Part shown: in pieces, positions 54,010-64,000 of the stretch
How positions within the stretch are numbered: position 1 is the stretch's first letter
Layout: the number at the start of each line of letters is the position of its first letter
Notes under the pieces: model-generated
Databases searched by the model: none
The model's input: the letters and a program-made list of their open reading frames with translations, nothing else
What the model was told of the DNA's origin: nothing
Position numbers and translations under genes: made by a program
Assembly (NCBI RefSeq): GCF_011764505.1
Contig: NZ_AP022839.1
Coordinates: 2,897,001-2,961,000 of the forward strand
Source of the DNA: Legionella antarctica
GTDB lineage: Bacteria; Pseudomonadota; Gammaproteobacteria; Legionellales; Legionellaceae
Length of the DNA: 64,000 nt
Direction of reading: 5' to 3'

Positions 54010-55641
54010 ATGAGTTATGGAAATATCAAAGCTATGCTCAAGGAATCGAAAGAAACTGTCATAGAAAACAGTTGGTTGCTTCATACCGACAAAGAAATTA
54101 CCGACCTGAAATTAGGCTGGCGAGAACAAAGTAAAAAACAGCAGCTGGAACAATTTTATGACGGTCAGACTTTAATTGAGGAGAAACTTGGGCGGTTTGC
54201 CTTAAGCCTAATAAGCACCCCTTCTTTAACCCAAACTCAACAAGATAAGGTGCTAAGGATTTGGGGAAATACACACCGAAGCATGGCTGAGAAAGCAAGA
54301 GCCCTAATTCAACTTGCAGGTAAAACAGGTTACTTTGACCCTGCTCTGGTCAAGATTATGCCTCGGTTTTTGCAGTTATTTTCTAATGATCAGGCGCTTT
54401 TTGATTTCCTTCGAGCCCCTCAACAATTTATAAATCAAAATGATCACGTAACAGCTTATGACGTACAGCTTCTTGAGTTTGTTATTAAAGACCCTGTCAT
54501 ACACTATCTTCATCTTGGCCAACACGTTCAGCAAACATTTGAGTCAGAACTGACGCAAACCATGCAATCACTTCATCTGGAAAATTATGGTTGTCGAGAT
54601 GCCAAGCGCTTTGAACAATGCATTAAACCGAATGTAAAAGATGAGGTACTGGAACAATCCAAAAAAACCTTTTCGGGGGAAATAATTATTGGAATGGCTG
54701 GCGCATCAGACAATTACACTCGCAAACTCATTACAAGCACGGCCAAAGTTGTAAGAAAAACCAAAATGGGGGAATGTCATAGCTTCGCCCAGTTGGCTGC
54801 TGAACATTTACTGACACAAGCAGAGCAAAAAAAATTAAATCTGGATATAAAAATAGTCAGTCATGATGCGCAACTTGGCTCACATACGTTTCTTCTTATT
54901 AACCATTATACCGATGATTTGTACGACCTGTCTAATTGTATAATCGTTGATCCTTGGGCTTACTCTATGGGTTACAGAGACACCCAAGGTATTTTTACAA
55001 TCGATAATTACCCTTTTCCCAGTATGACCACTAACCTAACATGTTGTTATAACTCAATTAATGATGTAGAGCATTTGAATAGACGATATGACGTCAATAT
55101 TGACCCTGAAGAATTTGAAAAAATGAGGTCAAATATTCCCTTTCAAGAACCACCGGAACAGAAAGTCAATTCTGAGGAAGCAAGGCAATTTATTGAGTAT
55201 TTATATGGAGGTGTTCAAAACCTCATTCCCAACCCGATTAAAGAAGCCGCCCTTAAAGAAATCATTAAGGATCTCAATTTTGATGATATTTCTCCTTCGA
55301 AAGCGATTAAATTAGCGGCTGATATCTATTTTGCAGGTTTGGTTGAAGGAGGCCCTCAAGAAGGGTATAACTGGAGCAAACAAGAGAACCTTACAGGTGA
55401 TGTCCTTGGTACAGAAGAGCATTTTAAGGAGTATTTTGTGGAAGCATTCAATCGCTACCCTGAAGTCAAATCATTTTGGACAAATTATCTTCAAATAAAT
55501 CATCAAGAAGAAAACCTACAAACGGAGAAGATTACCGTTGAGTCTATATTAAAAATCGGTCAAGATTTAGCAAATGATAAGAATATGATGCATCAATACT
55601 CACCATCTAATCCGGACACATTTTTTAACATAAAATATTAA
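54010..55641 (+). CDS. Putative effector with transglutaminase/papain-like Cys-His-Asp triad
   Basis: A 543-residue soluble protein with no signal peptide. The N-terminal ~240 residues are helical and unrecognised. A likely catalytic core lies at ~250-330: Cys256 in KMGECHSFAQLAAEHLL, His292 in QLGSHTFLLI and Asp314 in CIIVDPWAYSMG. The order and spacing (36 and 22 residues) fit the transglutaminase-like/papain-like superfamily, and the DPW motif is frequent in bacterial toxins and effectors of that fold. Possible activities are proteolysis, deamidation or transglutamination; none can be chosen. The C-terminal ~200 residues are acidic. An isolated gene with its own promoter, of Legionella type, suggests a Dot/Icm substrate, but the last residues show no strong E-block. 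Confidence 0.6.
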   Translation: MSYGNIKAMLKESKETVIENSWLLHTDKEITDLKLGWREQSKKQQLEQFYDGQTLIEEKLGRFALSLISTPSLTQTQQDKVLRIWGNTHRSMAEKARALIQLAGKTGYFDPALVKIMPRFLQLFSNDQALFDFLRAPQQFINQNDHVTAYDVQLLEFVIKDPVIHYLHLGQHVQQTFESELTQTMQSLHLENYGCRDAKRFEQCIKPNVKDEVLEQSKKTFSGEIIIGMAGASDNYTRKLITSTAKVVRKTKMGECHSFAQLAAEHLLTQAEQKKLNLDIKIVSHDAQLGSHTFLLINHYTDDLYDLSNCIIVDPWAYSMGYRDTQGIFTIDNYPFPSMTTNLTCCYNSINDVEHLNRRYDVNIDPEEFEKMRSNIPFQEPPEQKVNSEEARQFIEYLYGGVQNLIPNPIKEAALKEIIKDLNFDDISPSKAIKLAADIYFAGLVEGGPQEGYNWSKQENLTGDVLGTEEHFKEYFVEAFNRYPEVKSFWTNYLQINHQEENLQTEKITVESILKIGQDLANDKNMMHQYSPSNPDTFFNIKY

Positions 55642-55707
55642 AATTCGATTAACCGAATTAGTAGAAATTTAAATTGGCCAGGATTGAAGACATTGAGATT
55701 GGAAATA

Positions 55708-55735
55708 AAAAACCCGCCATCAGGCGGGTTTTTTA
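55708..55735 (-). terminator. Bidirectional intrinsic terminator after groEL
   Basis: AAAACCCGCC pairs with GGCGGGTTTT around ATCA, flanked by A and T runs on either side. It ends the groES-groEL transcript and can also serve the convergent effector-like gene. Confidence 0.9.
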
Positions 55736-55751
55736 AGGATAGCAGTGCAGA

Positions 55752-57401
<1,650 letters not shown>

Positions 57402-57406
57402 TTAGA

Positions 57407-57697
57407 TTACTTCTCGATTACACCCATGATGTCGTCTTCACGCATCACGACTAATTCTTTACCGTCAATTTTCACTTCGGTACCAGAGTACTTGCCAAAC
57501 AGTACTACATCACCCAATTTAACCGCCAAGGCACGAACATCACCATTTTCTAGTACTTTGCCAGCGCCAATCGCGATGATTTCACCACGCATGGGTTTTT
57601 CAGCAGCGCTATCTGGAATAACAATACCACCAGCTGTGGTACGCTCTTCTTCCATACGACGAACTACAACACGATCGTGTAAAGGACGAATTTTCAT
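57407..57697 (-). CDS. groES: 10-kDa co-chaperonin GroES (HtpA)
   Basis: GroES caps the GroEL chamber. The 96-residue sequence is complete: [20 protein letters not shown], the mobile-loop segment [20 protein letters not shown], and the C-terminal [18 protein letters not shown] lies upstream of the ATG. It is the first gene of the groESL operon, under the sigma-32-type promoter at 57773-57800. Confidence 0.98.
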   Translation of the reverse strand: MKIRPLHDRVVVRRMEEERTTAGGIVIPDSAAEKPMRGEIIAIGAGKVLENGDVRALAVKLGDVVLFGKYSGTEVKIDGKELVVMREDDIMGVIEK

Positions 57698-57772
57698 ACT
57701 TTTATCTCCTGATTAAATTAAACTCTGAATCATGAACATTGCCTAACAGAGTAAACAATGCCGATGAAAGTC

Positions 57773-57800
57773 ATATGGGGGCAGGAAGATAACTTTCAAG
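57773..57800 (-). promoter_or_regulatory. Sigma-32 heat-shock promoter of groESL
   Basis: On the minus strand CTTGAAA (57800-57794) is followed, after exactly 13 bp, by CCCCATAT (57780-57773). This is an almost perfect match to the RpoH consensus (CTTGAAA, N11-16, CCCCATnT). It sits 76 bp upstream of the groES ATG. No CIRCE repeat was seen, so heat control is through sigma-32 rather than HrcA. Confidence 0.9.
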
Positions 57801-57879
57801 GGTAAAACAAAAAATATTTTGGTTTTCTTGTTACTGGCACTACAATAAAGGCTAAACATCTACAGCATCAAGGCCCGGA

Positions 57880-59631
57880 ATGAACAAATGTCTCGTTTTA
57901 TTACTGTTTTACTGTACTGCTTTTATCATTCATGCTGATCCACTTCCCGCTGCAGAAGTATTTCAAGTCAACGTGAAAAAAGTAGATCCTAATACTTTTG
58001 TTATTGACTGGCAGATAAAACCAAATTATTTTTTGTATAGCGACCGTATCAAATTAATTCCCCAGCCTGACAGTAACATTCATTTAGGAACTCTTCGCTT
58101 TCCAAAAGCTCTAAATAAAACTGATAAAAAAGGCCATGTCTATACCGTTTATCGCAATCAATTATCTCTTCCGGTAGCTGTGTTAGGAAACACGCCTGGA
58201 GAGGCACTGCTCGATCTTCATTATCAAGGCTGTGCTGATGATGGATTCTGCTATCCACCCGAAATAAAACAAATCAAACTATCTGTAGATGAAAATCTGG
58301 CTCTATCAGCAGTTACTTTAGAAAAAATCACTCCCGAACCAGCTACTGATTCAACAGACCAGCCTGACGAGATCTCTCAAGTCTTTGCTACCCATAGCTG
58401 GGCAATGATTCTGCTCATTTTTTTTGGTTTTGGCATACTCTTATCCTTTACCCCTTGCATCTTGCCTATGGTCCCTGTGCTGTCAGGAATCATCGTTGGT
58501 CATGGCAAGACAGTGACTACACGCAAAGCATTTTTCCTTTCATTAAGTTATGTACTGAGCATGTCCGTTACTTATGCTCTGTTTGGGGCAGTAGTCGCAT
58601 TACTTGGTGCTAATTTACAAATAAGCATGCAATCACCTTGGGCTATTAGTCTGTTTAGTTTCATTTTTATTCTCCTTGCTTTATCGATGTTTGGATTTTA
58701 TGAATTCAAATTACCTGATTCATGGCAAACAAAAATTACTGGCTCAAGTCGTACGCAACGAGGTGGTCATTATATTGGTGCTGCGATAATGGGCTGTCTT
58801 TCTACTCTGATCTTATCCCCTTGCGTCACCGCTCCTTTAATTGGGGTCTTAACTTATATAGCACAAACCAAAAACGTACTTTTAGGCAGTCTCACCTTAT
58901 TTTTCTTAAGTTTAGGGATGGGAATCCCCCTGCTTCTTATTGGTACCTCCGCAGGAAAATGGTTACCTGAGTCCGGAAGCTGGATGAATGCAGTAAAAGG
59001 GTTCTTTGGAATATTACTACTTGCTGTAGCCATTTATCTGATGGCGCGAATTTTACCACCACAGCTCATCATGTTTTTATGGGCATGCCTGTTTATTTTT
59101 TCAGGTATTTATGCAGGGGCCTTAACATATTCCCAGACAAGTCGAGAAAAATTCTCTCAAGGTGTGGGAATTATTTTGTTAGGTTACGGACTATTGATCC
59201 TGATAGGTGTCAGCATGGGGTCTGCCAACCCCTTACAGCCCCTGTCTAATTTAGAAGCAGACCATAAGCAACCTGCCTTTTCTGCCAGGCCGATCCAGAC
59301 CCTAAGCGGTATTAAAGCCGCCATTCGTGAGGCAAAAGGAACACCTGTGATGCTTGATTTTTATGCTGATTGGTGTGCTTCGTGTAAATTTATGGAAGCA
59401 ACTACGTTTAAAAATAAACAAGTGATGAGCGCTCTAGAGTCTTTTAAAGTGATCAAAATTGATGTTACTGCTAACAGTACCGATAATAAGTCTATAATGA
59501 ATCATTATAAGGTGATTGCTCCACCTACGTTTGTATTTTTTAATTCGCAAGGCAACGAACTGGTAAATTTAAAACTGGTGGGAGAAAGTTCTGCTGAGAA
59601 GTTTTTACAAATTTTAAGCCAAATAAAATAA
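57880..59631 (+). CDS. dsbD: Thiol:disulfide interchange protein DsbD
   Basis: DsbD carries electrons from cytoplasmic thioredoxin across the inner membrane to periplasmic isomerases and cytochrome c maturation proteins. The 583-residue protein has a signal peptide (to about AFIIHA), an N-terminal immunoglobulin-like domain with the cysteine pair in GCADDGFCYPPE, a membrane domain of about eight segments with cysteines in SFTPCILPMVP and LILSPCVTAP, and a C-terminal thioredoxin domain with the active site DWCASCKFMEATTF. All three redox pairs are present. The start follows GCCCGGA. It is divergent from groESL with a 182-bp spacer. Confidence 0.93.
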   Translation: MNKCLVLLLFYCTAFIIHADPLPAAEVFQVNVKKVDPNTFVIDWQIKPNYFLYSDRIKLIPQPDSNIHLGTLRFPKALNKTDKKGHVYTVYRNQLSLPVAVLGNTPGEALLDLHYQGCADDGFCYPPEIKQIKLSVDENLALSAVTLEKITPEPATDSTDQPDEISQVFATHSWAMILLIFFGFGILLSFTPCILPMVPVLSGIIVGHGKTVTTRKAFFLSLSYVLSMSVTYALFGAVVALLGANLQISMQSPWAISLFSFIFILLALSMFGFYEFKLPDSWQTKITGSSRTQRGGHYIGAAIMGCLSTLILSPCVTAPLIGVLTYIAQTKNVLLGSLTLFFLSLGMGIPLLLIGTSAGKWLPESGSWMNAVKGFFGILLLAVAIYLMARILPPQLIMFLWACLFIFSGIYAGALTYSQTSREKFSQGVGIILLGYGLLILIGVSMGSANPLQPLSNLEADHKQPAFSARPIQTLSGIKAAIREAKGTPVMLDFYADWCASCKFMEATTFKNKQVMSALESFKVIKIDVTANSTDNKSIMNHYKVIAPPTFVFFNSQGNELVNLKLVGESSAEKFLQILSQIK

Positions 59632-59792
59632 ATATATATATATTCCAGCGCAATATTAAAGCATCGAAAATTTGGAGAAAGAGGGGCATGGCTTTTAAGA
59701 AAGCTAAAAACCATTGACGATGGTCTTGTCGTTATACGGTAAACAAGACTTGTTTGCTCCCATCTTTTTCAGGTTCAGAAAACAGGAATAAT

Positions 59793-59817
59793 ATGACTCA
59801 CATATCGAGTCATTTTT
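59793..59817 (+). terminator. Intrinsic terminator downstream of dsbD
   Basis: ATGACTC (59793-59799) pairs with GAGTCAT (59807-59813) and is followed by TTTT. It lies in the 349-bp gap between dsbD and rimO; the remainder of the gap (rimO promoter side) shows no further gene. Confidence 0.6.
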
Positions 59818-59980
59818 CGTTTGCCAGATATAATCTATCTCTCTCTTCATAAAGGAGCAAATCTTTATTTGCCATCTTTAAATACGTTTTATACATAATC
59901 TTTGAAACTTAGCTGCCTCTGTCGACAAACCTACTCAAAAAGCGATATAATTCGTTCACTTTTTTTACAGACAGAATTTT

Positions 59981-61291
59981 ATGAATCATAAGGTTGGTTT
60001 TGTTAGTTTGGGTTGTCCTAAAGCGTTGGTTGATTCTGAGAGAATCATTACGCAACTTCGTGCTCAAGGCTATGAGTTAGTATCCAGTTATCAGGATGCG
60101 GGTGTGGTAGTGATTAATACCTGTGGATTCATAGACAGTGCCGTTAAGGAATCTCTGGACACCATTAAAGAAGCCATGGCTGAAAATGGTCGCGTTATAG
60201 TAACCGGTTGTTTGGGAGCCAAAGCAGATATCATCAAAGAAGCCTGCCCGGATGTCCTCCATATTAGCGGGGCTCATGCATATGAAGACGTAATTAATGC
60301 GGTACACCAGCATTTACCACCACCGACAGATCCGTTTACTCAACTCATACCTCCTCAAGGAATAAAGCTGACTCCACGGCATTACGCCTATTTAAAAATA
60401 TCAGAAGGATGCAATCAAAAGTGTACGTTTTGCATCATTCCGACTATGCGTGGCAAATTACAAAGCTATCCTATGGCTCAAGTCCTGACTGAGGCAAGAA
60501 AATTAAAGGATGCTGGGGTAAACGAGATACTGGTTATTTCTCAAGACACCAGCGCGTATGGTGTCGATACACGTTACCAGGAGATTGAGTGGCAAGGAAA
60601 AACCATCAAAACCAGTTTTTATGATTTATGCCAACAATTGGGTGAACTAGGTATTTGGGTGCGTCTGCATTATGTTTACCCTTATCCTCATGTTGATGAC
60701 ATTATCCCTTTAATGCGTGATGATCTGATCCTCCCTTATCTGGATATCCCGTTGCAACATGCTAATTCACGAATTTTAAAGGCAATGAAAAGACCTGCCA
60801 GTAGTGAGAATACCTTACTACGTATTGCTTCCTGGAGAGAAGTTTGTCCTGATATTACCTTACGTTCAACATTTATTGTTGGTTTTCCAGGAGAAACGGA
60901 GGACGATTTTTCTGAACTTTTAGACTTTTTGGAAGCAGCTCAATTAGACAGAGTAGGCTGTTTCAAATACTCCCCTGTTGAAGGTGCAAAAGCAAATGAT
61001 TTGGCATCACCAGTGCCTGAAGAAATAAAAGAAGAGCGTTACCATCTATTTATGCAACTCCAGGCCGAAATCAGCCGCAACAAATTAAAAAACAAAATTG
61101 GCAGCACTCAAACCGTGCTTGTTGATGAAATAACAAAAGATCAGGTTATAGCCCGCAGTAAAAGTGATGCACCCGAAATTGATGGCTTGGTATATCTACC
61201 CCCAACTCCAGGGATTACCGTAGGATCTTTTGTCAAGGTAAACATTACAAATAGTGATGATTATGATTTATATGCTGAGAGGGCCTTGTGA
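59981..61291 (+). CDS. rimO: Ribosomal protein S12 methylthiotransferase RimO
   Basis: RimO is a radical-SAM enzyme that adds a methylthio group to an aspartate of ribosomal protein S12. The 436-residue protein has the N-terminal cluster domain ([46 protein letters not shown]), the radical-SAM cysteines in [36 protein letters not shown], and a C-terminal TRAM domain ending at about [19 protein letters not shown]. The order and length are typical. It overlaps convergently with glnE by 24 bp. Confidence 0.96.
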   Translation: MNHKVGFVSLGCPKALVDSERIITQLRAQGYELVSSYQDAGVVVINTCGFIDSAVKESLDTIKEAMAENGRVIVTGCLGAKADIIKEACPDVLHISGAHAYEDVINAVHQHLPPPTDPFTQLIPPQGIKLTPRHYAYLKISEGCNQKCTFCIIPTMRGKLQSYPMAQVLTEARKLKDAGVNEILVISQDTSAYGVDTRYQEIEWQGKTIKTSFYDLCQQLGELGIWVRLHYVYPYPHVDDIIPLMRDDLILPYLDIPLQHANSRILKAMKRPASSENTLLRIASWREVCPDITLRSTFIVGFPGETEDDFSELLDFLEAAQLDRVGCFKYSPVEGAKANDLASPVPEEIKEERYHLFMQLQAEISRNKLKNKIGSTQTVLVDEITKDQVIARSKSDAPEIDGLVYLPPTPGITVGSFVKVNITNSDDYDLYAERAL

Positions 61292-64000
61292 TTCACTTTG
61301 ATAAATGATATCACATATCTCTGCTACCTTAGCCTGTATTTCCTCACTGTCTATAGACTTGGACTGCAGTATTTTTTGATGTAATAAATAATGATAATGC
61401 TGGTAAGCTTCCTTTAATGTGATCCACTGCTCCTTAGTTAAAACATGGGCAAAAAATAACTGCTTCAGCTGGCTCAAAGTATGGGTATAGCGAGCCATTT
61501 CTGGCTGATTTAAATTGAGCACCAGAAATTGAACCAAGAACTCCAGGTCCAACAAACCACCCCGAGCATGTTTTATGGGATCGGTTTCTTGATACTGATC
61601 AATTTTTGCTCTCATTGCCAGCACCTCTTCTTGTACTGTTGCCCGGTTTTTTACTGAGGACAGGACTGATTTTTTTAGCCGTAAAAATGATTGTTTTATC
61701 TTGGGATCTCCTATAATAACGCGGGACTTTAATAACGCTTGATGCTCCCATGTCCATGCCTGATTTTTTTGATATGCAACAAATGCATCAACATGGCTGA
61801 CGAGTAAACCAGCAGCACCAGACGGCCGAAGGCGTGTATCCACTGAATACAAAACACCTGTTTGTGAACGAATAGTTAACATATGCAATATTTTTTGAGT
61901 CAACCGGGTAACTAATGCTTCCTCCGATGGCTCAACACTATGTAAAAAAACCAAATCCAAATCAGAAGCATAATTCATTTCCCGACTGCCGAAAGTTCCA
62001 TAGGCAATAATGGCAAAACGAGATTTAATCTGGGCCATTTCGTGATTACGTAAAGACAATTGCTCATTCGCTATGTCTAGTACCTGACTAACAATCACAT
62101 GAGCTACATCAGATAAAAACTGTCCAATTCGAACAGCAGGACACAAACCATAAAGCTCTGCACGAGCAGCCATAAGCCAATGGGTTAATTTGAATTGACG
62201 AAGAATTTCTTCTTGTAATTCCACATCGGAACTATGAGAACGTTTTTCTGTTAATACCTGCTCTAATTGAGATCTGGAAAGGGGACGCCAGTACTTTTCC
62301 TGATCTAGTAATACTTCTAATAAAAAAGGTTGATTCACCAATAATCCGGTGATAAATGGACTATTAGCAAACCAGAATAATAATTCCTTTAATGCATGAG
62401 GATTTTCAGTTAACAAAGCAAGATAGGCACTACGGCCTACAATATTTTCAAGTAAATGCATTACCTGTAATAACACTTCATCCGTCTTGGCAAAATGAGT
62501 TAACTCGGTTAGCAGCAGCACCATAAAACGATCCAGTCTGATACGTGCCCCTTGCGACAAGCGTCTGCAACGAGGACCATGCCTGAATGCGTGTAGCATT
62601 TGGTAACAATGTTGTGAGTTTTCAAATCCCCAACTAGTCAACAAATTAATTGCCATAGTGTCTTCAACATGTCCCTGCCAAAGACTGGCTAACTGATTTG
62701 CCAAGAGGCGTTTTTCATCTTCATAAGCCTCTACCCTGCCTAACACTAAATGAAAGGAATGACTAATAATACGTTGATATTGATGTAATTTAGCTAAAAA
62801 ATCCTCCCATGCAGAGTAGCCCATCGCCAATATAACTTGTGCTTTTTTTATTTCATCTTCGGGCAAGGAATGGGTTTGTTGATCATTCAGACTTTGCAAA
62901 ACATTTTCTAACTTTCGTAAATAAAGGTAGGCTTGCTTTAATGCATCACCGCGCGGTACCAATTGTGCCTGTTTTAAGGCCTCAAGGGCTGGCATTGCAC
63001 TTTGCTTGCGAAGCTGAGGTAATCGACCACCACGAATTAATTGAACATTTTGAATAATAAATTCTACTTCCCTGATACCACCCTGCCCACGTTTTATATC
63101 ATTTAAGCGTGGATTCAATTGAACTTCACGTTCTATCATGGCTTTCATGCTACGCAACGATTCAATAACACTAAAATCAACATAGCGTCGATATACAAAA
63201 GGAATAATCAATCGTTCATACCAGGGTAAAGTTCCCTCTCCAGTTTCAGAAATCACCCGTGCTTTGACCATTGCATAACGTTCCCAATCGCGTCCCTGTT
63301 CCTGATAATACGTTTCCATAGCAGCCAAACTGGAGACCAGAGGGCCACTATCTCCATTAGGTCGCAGTCTTAAATCAACTCTGAATACAAAACCATCTGC
63401 TGTCACCGCTTGCAATACCTGCACCAATTGTTGTACTGCCTTGCTGAAATATTGCTGATTGGGAATCACTTCTCCATCCGTATTACCTGCCATACTGTAA
63501 GCAAAAATCAAATCAATATCTGAAGAATAATTTAGTTCTCTTCCCCCCAGCTTTCCCATGGCAAGGATAAACATGGGGACTTCTTTACCGTGCTCATCTT
63601 TAGGTATACCGTAACGAACAGAAACGGAGCGACGACAATAGCTTAACGAATGTAAAAGAATAGCATCAGCACAATCAGACCAGGATCTCATTACCTCTTC
63701 AGTACTCGCCAGCCCCCCTAATTCAAGGAGTAGTAAGCGCAAAAAATGGGTATGCCGAAAATGACGCAATTCACGGAGGTAGAGATCTTGAGGCAAATCA
63801 GGGTTTATATTACTTATCGCATTAAAATAATCTTTTCTTTCCAATAAAGAACTGCAAGAGTCATTTGCTAATAAAGAAGTTAACAATGCAATTTGCCTGC
63901 AGGCATAATCACTAATAAGAACCAGTTTAATCACACTGTCTTTCAGAGGATGATTCAAGTCAGAAAGGTGCTTTTCAATAAACCAGGCTTTTGAAGATAA
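61268..64000 (-). CDS. glnE: Glutamine synthetase adenylyltransferase, 5' end outside window
   Basis: GlnE adds and removes AMP on glutamine synthetase in response to nitrogen status relayed by PII. The window holds ~910 codons of the C-terminal part; the frame is open to the right edge, so the true start lies beyond 64000. Two nucleotidyltransferase domains are visible. The N-terminal deadenylylase has [20 protein letters not shown] and [20 protein letters not shown]. The C-terminal adenylylase has [20 protein letters not shown] and [32 protein letters not shown] and [14 protein letters not shown] mark the helical segments after each. A TTG at 63958 is only an internal codon. The stop overlaps rimO convergently. 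Confidence 0.95.
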   Translation of the reverse strand, partial: LSSKAWFIEKHLSDLNHPLKDSVIKLVLISDYACRQIALLTSLLANDSCSSLLERKDYFNAISNINPDLPQDLYLRELRHFRHTHFLRLLLLELGGLASTEEVMRSWSDCADAILLHSLSYCRRSVSVRYGIPKDEHGKEVPMFILAMGKLGGRELNYSSDIDLIFAYSMAGNTDGEVIPNQQYFSKAVQQLVQVLQAVTADGFVFRVDLRLRPNGDSGPLVSSLAAMETYYQEQGRDWERYAMVKARVISETGEGTLPWYERLIIPFVYRRYVDFSVIESLRSMKAMIEREVQLNPRLNDIKRGQGGIREVEFIIQNVQLIRGGRLPQLRKQSAMPALEALKQAQLVPRGDALKQAYLYLRKLENVLQSLNDQQTHSLPEDEIKKAQVILAMGYSAWEDFLAKLHQYQRIISHSFHLVLGRVEAYEDEKRLLANQLASLWQGHVEDTMAINLLTSWGFENSQHCYQMLHAFRHGPRCRRLSQGARIRLDRFMVLLLTELTHFAKTDEVLLQVMHLLENIVGRSAYLALLTENPHALKELLFWFANSPFITGLLVNQPFLLEVLLDQEKYWRPLSRSQLEQVLTEKRSHSSDVELQEEILRQFKLTHWLMAARAELYGLCPAVRIGQFLSDVAHVIVSQVLDIANEQLSLRNHEMAQIKSRFAIIAYGTFGSREMNYASDLDLVFLHSVEPSEEALVTRLTQKILHMLTIRSQTGVLYSVDTRLRPSGAAGLLVSHVDAFVAYQKNQAWTWEHQALLKSRVIIGDPKIKQSFLRLKKSVLSSVKNRATVQEEVLAMRAKIDQYQETDPIKHARGGLLDLEFLVQFLVLNLNQPEMARYTHTLSQLKQLFFAHVLTKEQWITLKEAYQHYHYLLHQKILQSKSIDSEEIQAKVAEICDIIYQSESQGPLSI

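Overview
This window reads as chromosome of a Legionella species. The groES-groEL (htpA-htpB) pair lies beside dsbD, rimO and glnE. There is an IcmL/DotI-like protein, and there are several large proteins with the look of Dot/Icm effectors. The DNA is AT-rich with Legionella-like codon use. The GroEL sequence does not match my memory of L. pneumophila HtpB exactly, so I do not assign a species.

Layout. 1-3.8 kb is an insertion-sequence graveyard: an IS3 fragment, a frameshifted IS701/IS4-type element and an IS630 element with perfect 32-bp ends. Caught between them is a small operon of a 60-residue peptide and a truncated methyltransferase of the borosin (peptide-backbone N-methylating) type. 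3.8-19.7 kb is mostly core metabolism: an operon of SDR, hutI, a DUF3298 protein and an OPT transporter; divergent hutG; an IcmL-like secreted protein and a FadL-like porin; an L,D-transpeptidase; ettA, tdh and kbl; then a Pcm-like methyltransferase, tolC and ttcA. 19.9-23.0 kb encodes a 1041-residue protein with a C-terminal YopT/C58-like cysteine-protease triad. 23.4-25.7 kb is a SulP transporter fused to a beta-carbonic anhydrase.

25.9-33.9 kb is a compact biosynthetic cluster. A minus-strand run encodes a carrier protein, a 3-hydroxyacyl-CoA dehydrogenase, an acyl-CoA dehydrogenase, a free-standing adenylation domain with a serine-type pocket, and a free-standing ketosynthase. A LysR regulator sits upstream and a convergent PaaK-like ligase downstream. 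Together these match the enzyme set that makes aminomalonyl-ACP from serine in zwittermicin-type pathways, here paired with one AT-less ketosynthase.

34-47.6 kb holds proS, a 1824-residue protein built on a degenerate SecA-like motor with a Glu-rich C-terminus, a fused peptide ABC ATPase, parE and a membrane-anchored spermidine-synthase-like protein. 48-53.3 kb holds a DEAD/DEAH helicase and a Sel1/TPR repeat protein separated by an IS3 element whose orfA end is tandemly duplicated (two 460-bp copies). 54.0-55.6 kb is a likely effector with a transglutaminase-like Cys-His-Asp triad. 55.7-64 kb is core: groEL and groES under a near-consensus sigma-32 promoter, dsbD, rimO, and glnE running off the right edge.

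All family calls come from reading motifs and lengths by eye; no searches were run.
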